Shown: positions 54,678-63,701 of the stretch, piece after piece
Numbering within the stretch: the first letter of the stretch is position 1
Layout: each line of letters begins with the position of its first letter
Position numbers and translations under genes: made by a program
Origin: Paenibacillus segetis
Lineage (GTDB): Bacteria; Bacillota; Bacilli; Paenibacillales; Paenibacillaceae
Direction: 5' to 3'
Assembly (NCBI RefSeq): GCF_014639155.1
Contig: NZ_BMFT01000001.1
Span: forward strand, 3,273,045 to 3,337,044
Length of the DNA stretch: 64,000 bases
The notes under the pieces: generated by a model
The model's database searches: none
Seen by the model: the letters and a program-made list of their open reading frames with translations, nothing else
Told to the model about the DNA's origin: nothing

Positions 54678-54872
54678 CTATCTTGTTTCTTTACGGCCTG
54701 CAAGCAAGTAGGTGATGGGTCCAATTGTGGCAATAAAAATGATGATAAGCTCCCAAATCCATTTTTTTTCGCCTCTAACCTGTGTGCTATCTCTTCGAGA
54801 GATGTCTGCCAAAGCAGTAATGATGAGAATAAGCCAAATGACAACCAATGGAATTATATAAATCAGTTCCAC
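54678..54872 (-). CDS. Small PLDc_N-type membrane protein
   Basis: This 64-residue protein starts at a GTG after AGGGAGTGAGA. It has two membrane helices (about 4-24 and 42-59) around a charged loop (DISRRDSTQVRGEKK), the pattern of the cardiolipin-synthase N-terminal domain (PLDc_N) occurring alone. Ending YLLAGRKETR is typical. It follows the DUF4097 gene by 20 bases and probably belongs to the PadR-led envelope operon. Such proteins are often immunity or envelope-stress accessories; the role here is not known. Confidence 0.75.
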   Translation of the reverse strand: MELIYIIPLVVIWLILIITALADISRRDSTQVRGEKKWIWELIIIFIATIGPITYLLAGRKETR

Positions 54873-54892
54873 ACTCTCACTCCCTATCTCAA

Positions 54893-55744
54893 CTATTTTG
54901 TTTGATGAAAGGTGATATCTCCATTCTCACTGGACATTTGGACCTCTAGGTTACCCTCCCCCAGAGACCGAGCCAGAAATTGATCACTATCTTGGGATAG
55001 CTCCAGACCAGCTATATCCGTTCGAATCTTTCCGGTGCCGGTATGAAGTACCGTTTGTACAGCTTTAACAGGTTTGCCCACGTACAGTGTTATATCTCCT
55101 GTCATCGTATTCGCTTGAATATCCCCAGCTAATTCAGCCAATTTGATAACAATTTCACCTGTTGTTGAATTGAGGTCAAGAGAAACCGTATTTCCATCTA
55201 ACTCGATATCACCTGTTACTGTTCTTATCTTATTTAATCGACTATCAGTGCCATTCACCTGAACGTGGCCCGTTTCTGATTTCAAGGTATTATTAATGGA
55301 GTGAATATTGTTCAACTGGATATCACCTGTAATGGTAGTAACGGTAATAGCTTCAAAAATTTTATCCGGTACAGACAGCGTTAGATCAACATCATAACTT
55401 GCATTGATTGTAAACCGTTGTTTCTTCAACTCCAGAACAGTGATATCTAATGTACCGTTATCGATCGACGTGTTCAGTGCTAATCTCTCTGAGTATTGAA
55501 CCGATTGGGAGCCAAGTCTAGTTAATGTAATAGCATCACCGGAAATTCGCTCGATTTGAATATCGTCCATAGCAGCATTTATCACAATATTATTAATGCT
55601 GTCACTCTTGAATGATCTATTTTCACTAACCGCCACTGTATTAAAGGGAGATATGCCCATAAAATACAAAATAAAGTTACCCATAAGTCCGATTATGATA
55701 CAAGTAAGTGCAATTCGTAATAAAGAACGTCTCCATATCATCAT
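54893..55744 (-). CDS. DUF4097 family envelope protein
   Basis: This 283-residue protein has one N-terminal membrane helix (about 9-31) and an outside region built of repeated beta-turns with TGDI/TGEI motifs (TITGDIQL, TVTGDIEL, TTGEIVI, TMTGDITL), the DUF4097 beta-solenoid. It overlaps the HAAS gene as ATGA, so they are coupled. DUF4097 proteins commonly accompany PadR and HAAS proteins in envelope-stress modules of Firmicutes. Biochemical function is unknown. Confidence 0.82.
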   Translation of the reverse strand: MMIWRRSLLRIALTCIIIGLMGNFILYFMGISPFNTVAVSENRSFKSDSINNIVINAAMDDIQIERISGDAITLTRLGSQSVQYSERLALNTSIDNGTLDITVLELKKQRFTINASYDVDLTLSVPDKIFEAITVTTITGDIQLNNIHSINNTLKSETGHVQVNGTDSRLNKIRTVTGDIELDGNTVSLDLNSTTGEIVIKLAELAGDIQANTMTGDITLYVGKPVKAVQTVLHTGTGKIRTDIAGLELSQDSDQFLARSLGEGNLEVQMSSENGDITFHQTK

Positions 55745-56298
55745 AGAATGGGTTTCCTCGCTCTCCTTAATGTTTCTAACAAATAACTAAGTACCCCTTT
55801 GGAGTACCAGACTGTAAATTGCATCATCAGTGTAAGTAGTAAGAGACCGAATCCGAAGAAGCTCAAGAAGACGAATCCGAATTTAAGAAGTTCGACCGAA
55901 AATCCGTTGTCCATTAAGATCATACTAGGAACGACGAACATACAAACGATACCGAACCCAATGAAAGCGAATTGGACGAGATAGAGTACGCTGACGGGGA
56001 ATAGAACGAAAAATACATGTAGAATTCCCAGACGTACGGTTGAGAAAATGGCACGAATCGTACTTTTTATTTTTGGATTTTCACGAGCTTGTTCAATTTT
56101 CATCTCAGCTATAAGACTTTCTGCAAGCTTGGTGGGAGGTTCCAAATTGCTCAATACCGTCTGCTCGTCAATTCCGCTTGATATGGCCATATAAATATGG
56201 CTATATATTTCTTTAACTGCATCCTCTTTATCAGCCTTGGGTAAGGAACGAAGCGATCGTTCCAGCTCTTCAATGTACGCATCGATTTGAACACTCAT
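55741..56298 (-). CDS. HAAS/DUF1700 membrane protein
   Basis: About 185 residues from the ATG at 56298, with GGAGG upstream and an ATGA overlap with the PadR stop; the longer frame lies inside padR. The first about 75 residues (IDAYIEELERSLRSLPKADKEDAVKEIYSHI) form the HAAS helical domain, which binds PadR-type regulators. Three or four membrane helices follow. It probably ties the PadR repressor to the membrane or to the DUF4097 partner. Confidence 0.83.
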   Translation of the reverse strand: MSVQIDAYIEELERSLRSLPKADKEDAVKEIYSHIYMAISSGIDEQTVLSNLEPPTKLAESLIAEMKIEQARENPKIKSTIRAIFSTVRLGILHVFFVLFPVSVLYLVQFAFIGFGIVCMFVVPSMILMDNGFSVELLKFGFVFLSFFGFGLLLLTLMMQFTVWYSKGVLSYLLETLRRARKPIL

Positions 56299-56645
56299 GG
56301 TTTTTCCTCCGTTTGCTCCAATTGATCGATTTGTTGAATGGCATCTACAAGGTTCTTCCATTCTCCTGACATTTCTTCTAGAAGCTCCTCCCCCAATGGA
56401 GTCAACATATAATATTTCCTAGGGGGTCCTGACGCTGATTCCTGCCAGAATGATTCAATGTATTTTTCTTTGGAAAGTCGCCTTAACAAGGGGTACAGAG
56501 TCCCTTCTGTAACGGAAAGAATTTGCCATTTGCTTAATAAAGTAGTGAACTCATATCCATAACGCTTATTTTGTTTGAGAAGAAGCAAAATGGAATACTC
56601 AACAATCCCTCTTCGGACTTGGGAAATCCATTCATTCATATTCAT
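56295..56645 (-). CDS. PadR-family transcriptional regulator
   Basis: About 116 residues from the ATG at 56645, six bases after AAGGTG; upstream ATGs at 56651 and 56675 are less well placed. The winged helix (GIVEYSILLLLKQNKRYGYEF; SVTEGTLYPLLRRLSKEKYI; GPPRKYYMLTPLG) is typical of small PadR repressors. It leads the operon with the HAAS, DUF4097 and PLDc_N genes. Repeated GTAC/CCTTG elements within its promoter suggest autoregulation. Confidence 0.88.
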   Translation of the reverse strand: MNMNEWISQVRRGIVEYSILLLLKQNKRYGYEFTTLLSKWQILSVTEGTLYPLLRRLSKEKYIESFWQESASGPPRKYYMLTPLGEELLEEMSGEWKNLVDAIQQIDQLEQTEEKP

Positions 56646-56663
56646 ATTCATCACCTTGCCAAG

Positions 56664-56692
56664 AGTGTAGCACAAGGTACTGTGTACTGCAA
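56664..56692 (-). promoter_or_regulatory. Promoter of the PadR operon with repeated elements
   Basis: On the reverse strand TTGCAG (56687-56692) and TACACT (56664-56669) are 17 bases apart. TACCTTG occurs twice and GTAC three times in and next to the spacer, a probable PadR site. The predicted start of transcription leaves almost no leader before the ribosome site. Confidence 0.65.
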
Positions 56693-57027
56693 GGTACGAT
56701 GTAATAATTTTCTAAAAAATATTCGAACGATAACAAAAGTGTGCTCCACCATTTCCATGTTCTATGGATATCCTCAAGTTTTTTTCTACTATTAAACAAA
56801 TAGTTTCTATAAATAAAGAAAGGTTGTTGCTCCCTTTAGAGAATACTTATTTTTTTAGGGTACTAGATCTAATGACCTAATGTAAAATAAAGGAATAGTT
56901 CTCTAATCTTGCATTTTATTAACCTATAAGGAAATTAACTCGTATCCTAATTATTAAGGACTACACCATGTTGATATTTGCTGAATTTCGGCTTTTGTTG
57001 AATATTTTCTCCCATTCTAATGGAGCA
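56693..57027. other. AT-rich intergenic region upstream of the chitinase
   Basis: I see no gene, RNA or strong hairpin in this stretch between the PadR promoter and the chitinase promoter. It is strongly AT-rich and may be the upstream control region of the chitinase. Confidence 0.6.
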
Positions 57028-57055
57028 TTGTCTATCCATGACAATCTAGTATATT
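57028..57055 (+). promoter_or_regulatory. Predicted promoter of the chitinase gene
   Basis: TTGTCT (57028-57033) and TATATT (57050-57055) are 16 bases apart on the + strand, followed at once by a cre-like site. The leader is about 65 bases. Confidence 0.55.
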
Positions 57056-57060
57056 AAAAA

Positions 57061-57074
57061 TGTAAACGCTATCT
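57061..57074 (+). promoter_or_regulatory. cre-like CcpA site
   Basis: TGTAAACGCTATCT matches the cre consensus TGWAANCGNTNWCA in 13 of 14 positions. It lies at the predicted transcription start, where CcpA would block the chitinase promoter when preferred sugars are present. Confidence 0.65.
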
Positions 57075-57126
57075 TTAAGAGAAACTAACGAATTACAAAA
57101 TCAAATGAGAATGGAGTGATTGTTTA

Positions 57127-59973
57127 ATGAAAGTGAACAGTCGAAAAAGGTACTCAAGAAGGATCTTTACCATCTCTGTTATGGCAGTCTTGTTATTCGT
57201 AACTACTCTGACCCCAATCTATACTAGCGGCCATGACAGCAAGGCATATGCCGCAAGTACGACAAAAGAAGTTCGAAATGTCATGTATTATGGGGATTGG
57301 TCCATCTGGGGTGGTCAAGGGAATTTCTACCCCAAAGATATTCCTGCAGATCAATTGACACATTTGAATTTTGCATTTCTGGATTTTGATGCAAATGGAA
57401 ATTTAGTCTTTACGGACAAAGATGCAGCTGTAGGCGCTCCTGTCGGACAAGCCGGCGTACAATGGGGAGCAGCAAACGCAGGGATTCTTATGGCACTCCA
57501 ACAATTAAGGGCTGAAAATCCGAATTTGAAAATCGGTATTTCTATCGGTGGATGGTCCAAATCGGGTGATTTCTCCGTCGTTGCTGCGGACTCGACAAAA
57601 CGCGCAAAGCTCGTCTCCAACGTGATGAAGTTCGTGAAATATACTAATATGGATTTCGTTGATTTGGACTGGGAATTCCCGGGTGATGTTCGTCAACCAG
57701 ACTTGGTCGACAACAAAAACGATGAAGGTACAAAATACGCGAGACCAGAGGATAAAGCAAACTTTATTACATTGTTGCAGGATTTAAGAGCAGCATTGAA
57801 TACACAAGGTGCAGACATCGGCAAGTATTATGAACTCACTGTAGCCTTACCTGCACCAAAAGCGAAGGTTGATCTTGGCATTGACGTCGCCAAACTATTC
57901 GCAGTCGTTGATTTTGCGAATATTATGTCCTACGACATGCGCGGAGCATGGGATGAATATAGTGGCCACCATACAGGTCTATATCCTAACCCTAATGATC
58001 CGTTGAAAGGCAATAATTTATCTGTACATGAGACAGTTCAATACTTGTTGCAAAAAGGGGCACAGCCGAATCAAATTGTTGTAGGTGCTGCTTACTATAC
58101 AAGAGGATGGGAAAAAGTAAGTGTCGGACCTGATGCTAGCCTTCCTGGTCTATTCGGTAAAGCTGAATTGATCGCAAAAGACGCAGACCTCACCCCTACC
58201 TATGGTGCTGCGAACGAAGCGGCGCTGACAGTAGGAGATGGCGGTCGACGCTCTGGGTCTTGGGCTTATCGCAGCATTAACGCGCTTAAAGCGAAATATC
58301 CTAATTTGAAAGAATATTGGGATAATACAGCAAAAGCTCCATATCTGTATGATGCGGCATCAGGTGCATTTTTCACCTACGATAATGTCAGATCCATTCA
58401 AGAAAAAGCAAAATATGTACTAGATAATAATTTGGGCGGTATGATTGCCTGGATGGCTTCAGAAGATAATCCAACAACATCCACTAAACGCGATGAGCTT
58501 GCAAAAGCGACGAAGCAAGGGCTTTTTGGCAGCAGTCCACTTGCAGCACGTGAGATAAAATATTCGAAACTTAATGTTACAGTAACCATCACTCCATACA
58601 CGGAGAACTGGGGAACAGGTAAGGGCTATGACATCAAAATTGTAAATAATGAGCGTTTATCTGAAAGTGATGCCGTGTTGAAGGAAGTTGAACTGGGTGC
58701 AAAATCGATTAAACTGCCGAAGTATTATATTAAAGCAAATGGAGCACTAACTTCAGGTGATTATTCAGCAGGTACAGTAACTCAAGAAAATGGGTACACC
58801 GTTGTTGATTTGAAATCGGTATATGATGGCAAGTTGCTATCACCAAATGGCACATATACCTTTAAACTTAAAGGGGATGCCGTCATTGATAGCATCGAGC
58901 TTGTACAACGCGTATCCGACAACAGTCCGGAAATCGGCAGACAAACGGTCTTTGGCAGTACCACGCCTGTTAATCAAGCCCCTGTATTAAGTGGTGTAGC
59001 GAATAAAACGATTACAGTTGGGGACTCTTTTGATCCAAAAAGCGGCGTATCCGCAACGGATAAAGAGGACGGCGATTTGACGGCCGCCATTCAAATTACA
59101 GGCACAGTGAACACGGCCGTTGCAGGTAACTACACGTTGACCTATAGCGTTGCCGATTCCAAAGGATTGGTCACGCAGCAGCAGCGCATCATTACGGTTG
59201 CAGCTGTTGTTAACGAAGCGCCAGTATTTAGCGGTGTTACGAACAAAACGATTACGGTTGGAGAATCCTTTGATCCTAAGAGCGGCGTAACCGCGACGGA
59301 TAAAGAGGATGGCGATTTGACCGTAGCTATTCAAATTACAGGAACGGTCAATCCTGCTGTTGCAGGAACGTATACTCTGACTTACAGTGTTGCAGATTCC
59401 AAAGGATTGGTCACGCAGCAGCAGCGCATCATAACGGTTGCAGCTGTTGTCAACGAAGCACCAGTATTTAGCGGTGTTACGAACAAAACGATTACGGTTG
59501 GAGAAGCCTTTGATCCTAAGAGCGGCGTAACCGCGACGGATAAAGAGGATGGCGATTTGACGGCAGCTATTCAAATTACAGGCACGATCAATCCTACCAT
59601 TGCTGGAACCTACACGCTGACTTATAGTGTGACGGATTCCAAGGGATTATCGACACAGCTACAGCGTGTCATTACCGTTACAGCTGCATCAACCGATACG
59701 TTTGATCCGGCGAAGGTATATGTCAAAGGAGATGTCGTGATCTATAAAGGCGTGAAATATACTGCCAAATGGTGGACACAGGGCGGTACTCCTGATAGTT
59801 CACAAGCATGGGAAAAAGAAACGGTATCGAACGGAGATGGAAGCGTAGACTATATTTCGGGTACAGCTTACACGGCTGGCAACAAGGTCCGTTATGATGG
59901 AAAGGTGTATGAAGCCAAATGGTGGACGAATTCCGTGCCGGGCAGCGATTCTTCATGGCAGTTGATTAGTTAA
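57127..59973 (+). CDS. Secreted multidomain GH18 chitinase
   Basis: This 948-residue enzyme has a signal peptide cut near AYA-AS (about 42), then a GH18 barrel (about 47-460) with KIGISIGGWS and the catalytic DxxDxDxE motif D176-D179-D181-E183 in MDFVDLDWEFPG. A beta-sandwich linker follows (about 475-610), then three nearly identical 80-residue Ig-like modules (616-855) and two CBM5/12 chitin-binding modules (about 860-948, each with AKWWT). It should cleave chitin outside the cell. It is a single-gene unit with a cre-like site and its own terminator. Confidence 0.93.
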   Translation: MKVNSRKRYSRRIFTISVMAVLLFVTTLTPIYTSGHDSKAYAASTTKEVRNVMYYGDWSIWGGQGNFYPKDIPADQLTHLNFAFLDFDANGNLVFTDKDAAVGAPVGQAGVQWGAANAGILMALQQLRAENPNLKIGISIGGWSKSGDFSVVAADSTKRAKLVSNVMKFVKYTNMDFVDLDWEFPGDVRQPDLVDNKNDEGTKYARPEDKANFITLLQDLRAALNTQGADIGKYYELTVALPAPKAKVDLGIDVAKLFAVVDFANIMSYDMRGAWDEYSGHHTGLYPNPNDPLKGNNLSVHETVQYLLQKGAQPNQIVVGAAYYTRGWEKVSVGPDASLPGLFGKAELIAKDADLTPTYGAANEAALTVGDGGRRSGSWAYRSINALKAKYPNLKEYWDNTAKAPYLYDAASGAFFTYDNVRSIQEKAKYVLDNNLGGMIAWMASEDNPTTSTKRDELAKATKQGLFGSSPLAAREIKYSKLNVTVTITPYTENWGTGKGYDIKIVNNERLSESDAVLKEVELGAKSIKLPKYYIKANGALTSGDYSAGTVTQENGYTVVDLKSVYDGKLLSPNGTYTFKLKGDAVIDSIELVQRVSDNSPEIGRQTVFGSTTPVNQAPVLSGVANKTITVGDSFDPKSGVSATDKEDGDLTAAIQITGTVNTAVAGNYTLTYSVADSKGLVTQQQRIITVAAVVNEAPVFSGVTNKTITVGESFDPKSGVTATDKEDGDLTVAIQITGTVNPAVAGTYTLTYSVADSKGLVTQQQRIITVAAVVNEAPVFSGVTNKTITVGEAFDPKSGVTATDKEDGDLTAAIQITGTINPTIAGTYTLTYSVTDSKGLSTQLQRVITVTAASTDTFDPAKVYVKGDVVIYKGVKYTAKWWTQGGTPDSSQAWEKETVSNGDGSVDYISGTAYTAGNKVRYDGKVYEAKWWTNSVPGSDSSWQLIS
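58972..59691 (+). repeat. Three tandem 240-bp coding repeats in the chitinase
   Basis: Units begin at 58972, 59212 and 59452, each 240 bases (80 residues) with NKTITVG, FDPKSGV, ATDKEDGDLT and YTLTYSV motifs. Units 2 and 3 are nearly identical in DNA, showing recent duplication or gene conversion. They code for Ig-like spacer modules between catalytic and binding domains. Confidence 0.92.
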
Positions 59974-59997
59974 TTAAAAGGATTGTGGTAGATACAA

Positions 59998-60031
59998 AAC
60001 AAGCGGAGCAGATATTTCTGTTCCGCTTGTT
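59998..60031. terminator. Terminator between chitinase and sugar kinase genes
   Basis: AACAAGCGGA and TCCGCTTGTT form a ten-bp stem with an inner CAGA/CTG extension between two convergent genes. Only short T stretches follow, so it is good but not ideal. Confidence 0.75.
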
Positions 60032-60079
60032 CATTGTTCTATCTCGCTATCAATAATTAGGTTTCACTACGCTCTTCCA

Positions 60080-61018
60080 TTAATCTCGAACAACATGTGT
60101 ATTCTGAAACACTTTGACTTCCTCCAAAGTAGATACCCGTTGTGCCCCGCCTACACGTTGCGTAGATAATGCCCCACAAGCATTGGCGAAGAGCATCAGT
60201 TCCATATCACGTTTTCCGTTTAGATATCCATGAATTAGTCCAGCATTAAAAGAATCGCCAGCACCAGTTGTATCGATCGGTGTGATCATATAAGAATTAA
60301 TCTCAACTAGCCGCTTATCCTCACTATAGAGCGTGGCACCTTTAGAGCCTCTTTTCACCGCCACTCCATGATGCCCCTCGGGTAGTAAACCCCACACATC
60401 CTCCAGTGTAGGTACTCCGTAGATATGAAGAAGTTCTTCTTCACTCGGGATAAAGAGATCTGTTTCTTCCAGAAGAGAGTGAATTCCCTCCCTCACCCAT
60501 TGATTACGAACATCCCAGCCTGTATCGAAGGAGGTTGTAGCTCCATTTTTCCGCACCTGCTTAAATATTTCCTGCCAATGATCTCGCATCCCGTCTTGCA
60601 AGAAGTACGATCCAAAATGAACATGATCGGCCTCTTCATATAGAGCTTCCGGCAAATCTCCAGGAGTAAGATCCGGGATACTCCCCATAAAGGTTAGCAA
60701 ACCTCTGTCTTGCGGAGTTGAGAGAGATAAAGTAACTCCCGTCTTCGCTGTCTGTCTCTTCATAATGAAATCCGTATTTACACCTTTACTTTGCAACTGC
60801 TCGATGCAATAATTACCGAACTCATCATCTCCTACCACACTTACAAAGCGTACATCCAACCCTAGACCTGCTAGCGCACACGCAGTTATCGCGGATGAAG
60901 ATCCAAGAACGATATCGAACGAGTCCACTAATTTCTCGCGGTTCCACTCCGGGATCACATCAGTTCCAGTAATGATCATGTCCACATTCAATTCACCAAG
61001 CACGTATACCGTCTTCAT
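60080..61018 (-). CDS. PfkB-family carbohydrate kinase
   Basis: This 312-residue ribokinase-like enzyme shows the N-terminal GGSS-like region (IVLGSSSAITACALAGLG) and the C-terminal signature PIDTTGAGDSFNAG, where D255 is the catalytic base and GAGD forms the anion hole. It phosphorylates a sugar with ATP in the cytoplasm. It is the last gene seen of the permease-GH29-GH4-kinase operon, so it may act on a monosaccharide released by those glycosidases. The sugar is not identified. Confidence 0.85.
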   Translation of the reverse strand: MKTVYVLGELNVDMIITGTDVIPEWNREKLVDSFDIVLGSSSAITACALAGLGLDVRFVSVVGDDEFGNYCIEQLQSKGVNTDFIMKRQTAKTGVTLSLSTPQDRGLLTFMGSIPDLTPGDLPEALYEEADHVHFGSYFLQDGMRDHWQEIFKQVRKNGATTSFDTGWDVRNQWVREGIHSLLEETDLFIPSEEELLHIYGVPTLEDVWGLLPEGHHGVAVKRGSKGATLYSEDKRLVEINSYMITPIDTTGAGDSFNAGLIHGYLNGKRDMELMLFANACGALSTQRVGGAQRVSTLEEVKVFQNTHVVRD

Positions 61019-61041
61019 CAGATATCCCTTACCTTTCTTAA

Positions 61042-62343
61042 CTACACTAATTCAGAAATAAGATGACGTTCCTTCTCATATAATTCTTCGAACATCGCCT
61101 TGATCTCAGACAATGAGCATACAGAAGCCGTCAGTGGATCTACCATCAAGGCATGCATCGCCATCTCTTTATCCCGCTCCAGAACCGCCGATACAGCAAG
61201 TTCGAAGAAAGACATGTTACTCTTGCATAACGCGGCTAAATGTTCAGGGAGCTTCCCGAAATGGGTTGGCTGGATGCCGTTCGCATCTACCATACATGCC
61301 ACCTCAACAATACCATCTTGAGGCAAGTTCGAGATCAATCCTTTGTTTAGAACATTACCATGAATAACTTTCGGCGTATTTTTCAGAATTCCTTCAATAA
61401 TGACGGCAGCATATTCATTCGAGCTTTCAAATTCGATCTCTATGTCACCGGATAACAAATTCATGATCAAATTTTCATTCTCTTGTCGCCAGGTTGGCCA
61501 GTTATTGGCATAGAACCCTGTCGCCCCGTTATATCCATCATTGCAGTGAAAATCTATTAAATCCTGTCTCTTACGATAATAAGGAATATATTCAGAGAAA
61601 TGTCCGCTAGATTCTGAGACAAATGCACCAAGATATTTCATCGCATCTAACCGGACGGGATCTTTGGCCAAGATGGTTGGATCCTTCATATTTTCCAAGA
61701 GTACAGGGTATAGGTCTTTGCCTTTGTGCGACAATTCCAGGAACCATGACATATGGTTGATGCCGCCTGCTCGCCATTTCATTTCTTCATAAGGAATACC
61801 AGCATACTCAGCGAGCTGGCGGGAGCTATTTTGAATCGAATGGCATAAGCCCACGACAGGGATATTCGTGATTTTGGTTGTTGCTAGTGTCACAGCCGAC
61901 ATCGGATTTGTATAGTTAAGAATCGTCGCGTTTGGACTCAGTTCCTCAATATCCTTCACAATGGATATCCAGGTTGGTAAAGTACGCAGCGTTTTAAATA
62001 GACCGCCTGGACCTAAAGTATCGCCTATGCATTGATTTACCCCATATTTAAGCGGGATTTCAAATTCATTACGAACCGTCTCCAGTCCATTCACTTCAAT
62101 TTGGTTAATAACGAAGGTTGAATCCGCCAATACTTTGCGACGGTCAGACGAAGATATGACAGACCAGTTTTTACCAGATATTTCAATCAGCTTTTCGACT
62201 AACTGATGAACGATCTCCAACCGTCTTTCATCAATATCTACAAGGGCTATGACCCCACCCTCTATATCCGTGATATTCAAAATATCAATGACCAATCCTT
62301 TGGTAAAAAAACTCCCCGCTCCGATAATCGTTATCTTTGTCAT
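61042..62343 (-). CDS. Glycoside hydrolase family 4 enzyme
   Basis: About 433 residues from the ATG at 62343 (MTKITIIGAGSFFTKG), after AGGAGTG. GH4 enzymes use NAD+ and a divalent metal with a redox mechanism. The dinucleotide site is IGAGS, and the metal ligands are C167 in GLCHSI and H197 in GGINHMSW. The CHS form resembles alpha-galactosidase and alpha-glucosidase members more than the phospho-glycosidases, but phosphorylated substrates are not excluded. It lies between a fucosidase and a sugar kinase in one operon. Confidence 0.87.
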   Translation of the reverse strand: MTKITIIGAGSFFTKGLVIDILNITDIEGGVIALVDIDERRLEIVHQLVEKLIEISGKNWSVISSSDRRKVLADSTFVINQIEVNGLETVRNEFEIPLKYGVNQCIGDTLGPGGLFKTLRTLPTWISIVKDIEELSPNATILNYTNPMSAVTLATTKITNIPVVGLCHSIQNSSRQLAEYAGIPYEEMKWRAGGINHMSWFLELSHKGKDLYPVLLENMKDPTILAKDPVRLDAMKYLGAFVSESSGHFSEYIPYYRKRQDLIDFHCNDGYNGATGFYANNWPTWRQENENLIMNLLSGDIEIEFESSNEYAAVIIEGILKNTPKVIHGNVLNKGLISNLPQDGIVEVACMVDANGIQPTHFGKLPEHLAALCKSNMSFFELAVSAVLERDKEMAMHALMVDPLTASVCSLSEIKAMFEELYEKERHLISELV

Positions 62344-62386
62344 CCTAAACACTCCTATATCGTATTCGTATATTTAAGAGAACCAA

Positions 62387-63691
62387 CTACTTTTTCAATT
62401 CAATAGCAATGACTGTGTCCGCCTCATCTGGCAATGGATAAGTGAAGTGAGCAATACTGCCCAAACAAGCAAATAAAATATTCTCATAAGCTTTCGTGAT
62501 CCAGCTATCCCCACGTTGCACTTCCACACCATCTGCTAGACGATACATGGATTTCACTTGATCAACCGGCACGCCTGTTAACGCCAAAGGACCGATCGGT
62601 GCTTCGAACACATGCGCATAAATCATATTTCCATTCCGCGTATAACGTCCCCATTCCGGCTTATCGATATCAGCATAACCGCAGCTATAGATGCTCTCCG
62701 CATTCTTATCCATCCATTCACCTATGGCTTCAAGGGTATCCATTGACTGCTTGTTGAAATTGCCTTTCGCATCAGGACCTACATTAAGGATCATGTTCCC
62801 TCCCTTGCTCACACATTCTACAAGTTTTCTAATTAGCAGTGCAGCAGGTTTATAGGCAATATCATTCGGAGTATATCCCCATGTATTGTTCATAGTGGTG
62901 CACATTTCCCAAGGAATCGAAACTCCAAGCTCGTTCTTAATTCCTTCTTGTGGAATGATCTGTTCCGGACTTGAGAAGTCACCGCTCCAAGCTGTAGGAT
63001 TCGCTGTCAAAAGACTGCCCCCACCCTCCCCACTCGTCTCCAATCGATTATCGATAATAACCTCTGGTTGTAGGGACCGTACCATTTCCATCAGCTCTTT
63101 GGCATGCCAAGTTTCGCCTCTCATGTGTTCATAGGAATAATCAAACCATAAAATATCGATCTTGCCATAGTTCCTGCAGAGCTCTTTAATTTGCCCGTGC
63201 ATATAAGCTAAATAATTATCGAAGTTATACGTATTATCCTTATATGCCTCGTTATCGCGCATAGGATGAATGAGATCGCCATATTTCGGGTAATCCTCGT
63301 GATGCCAGTCAATCAAAGAGTAGTATAAACCTACCTTCAATCCCTCAGCACGGACAGCATCAACAAATTCACGGGTCAAATCGCGCTTACAGACGGTATT
63401 GGTTGACTTATAATCCGTAAGTGCACTGTCAAACAGACAGAAACCATCATGATGCTTAACCGTCATCACTACATATTTCATACCGGCCTTCTTTGCGGCC
63501 TTCACCCATTTAACAGGGTCATAATCGACCGGATTAAACTGCTCGAAATATTGCTCATACATATCAACAGGGATACGCTCGTCACTCATCACCCATTCGC
63601 CACGACCGGGAATGGCGTACAATCCCCAGTGAATAAACATGCCAAAACGTTCCTTCAGAAACCACTCTGTTCTAGTAAATAAATCAGACAT
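62387..63691 (-). CDS. Alpha-L-fucosidase, GH29
   Basis: This 434-residue protein without a signal peptide has the GH29 barrel: RFGMFIHWGLYAIPGRGEW, VMTVKHHDGFCLFDS, DILWFDYSYE with the predicted nucleophile D184, and GNMILNVGPDAKG. It removes alpha-L-fucose from oligosaccharides in the cytoplasm, after import by the ABC transporter whose permease is encoded 10 bases upstream. Candidate sources are plant xyloglucan or glycoprotein glycans; the sequence does not decide between them. ATG follows AAGGAG. Confidence 0.9.
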   Translation of the reverse strand: MSDLFTRTEWFLKERFGMFIHWGLYAIPGRGEWVMSDERIPVDMYEQYFEQFNPVDYDPVKWVKAAKKAGMKYVVMTVKHHDGFCLFDSALTDYKSTNTVCKRDLTREFVDAVRAEGLKVGLYYSLIDWHHEDYPKYGDLIHPMRDNEAYKDNTYNFDNYLAYMHGQIKELCRNYGKIDILWFDYSYEHMRGETWHAKELMEMVRSLQPEVIIDNRLETSGEGGGSLLTANPTAWSGDFSSPEQIIPQEGIKNELGVSIPWEMCTTMNNTWGYTPNDIAYKPAALLIRKLVECVSKGGNMILNVGPDAKGNFNKQSMDTLEAIGEWMDKNAESIYSCGYADIDKPEWGRYTRNGNMIYAHVFEAPIGPLALTGVPVDQVKSMYRLADGVEVQRGDSWITKAYENILFACLGSIAHFTYPLPDEADTVIAIELKK

Positions 63692-63701
63692 TGTATTCTC
63701 C

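Noticed and set aside
58987-59574. 195-codon - strand frame with internal repeats opposite the chitinase
   Set aside because: Its repeats merely mirror the tandem Ig-like coding units.
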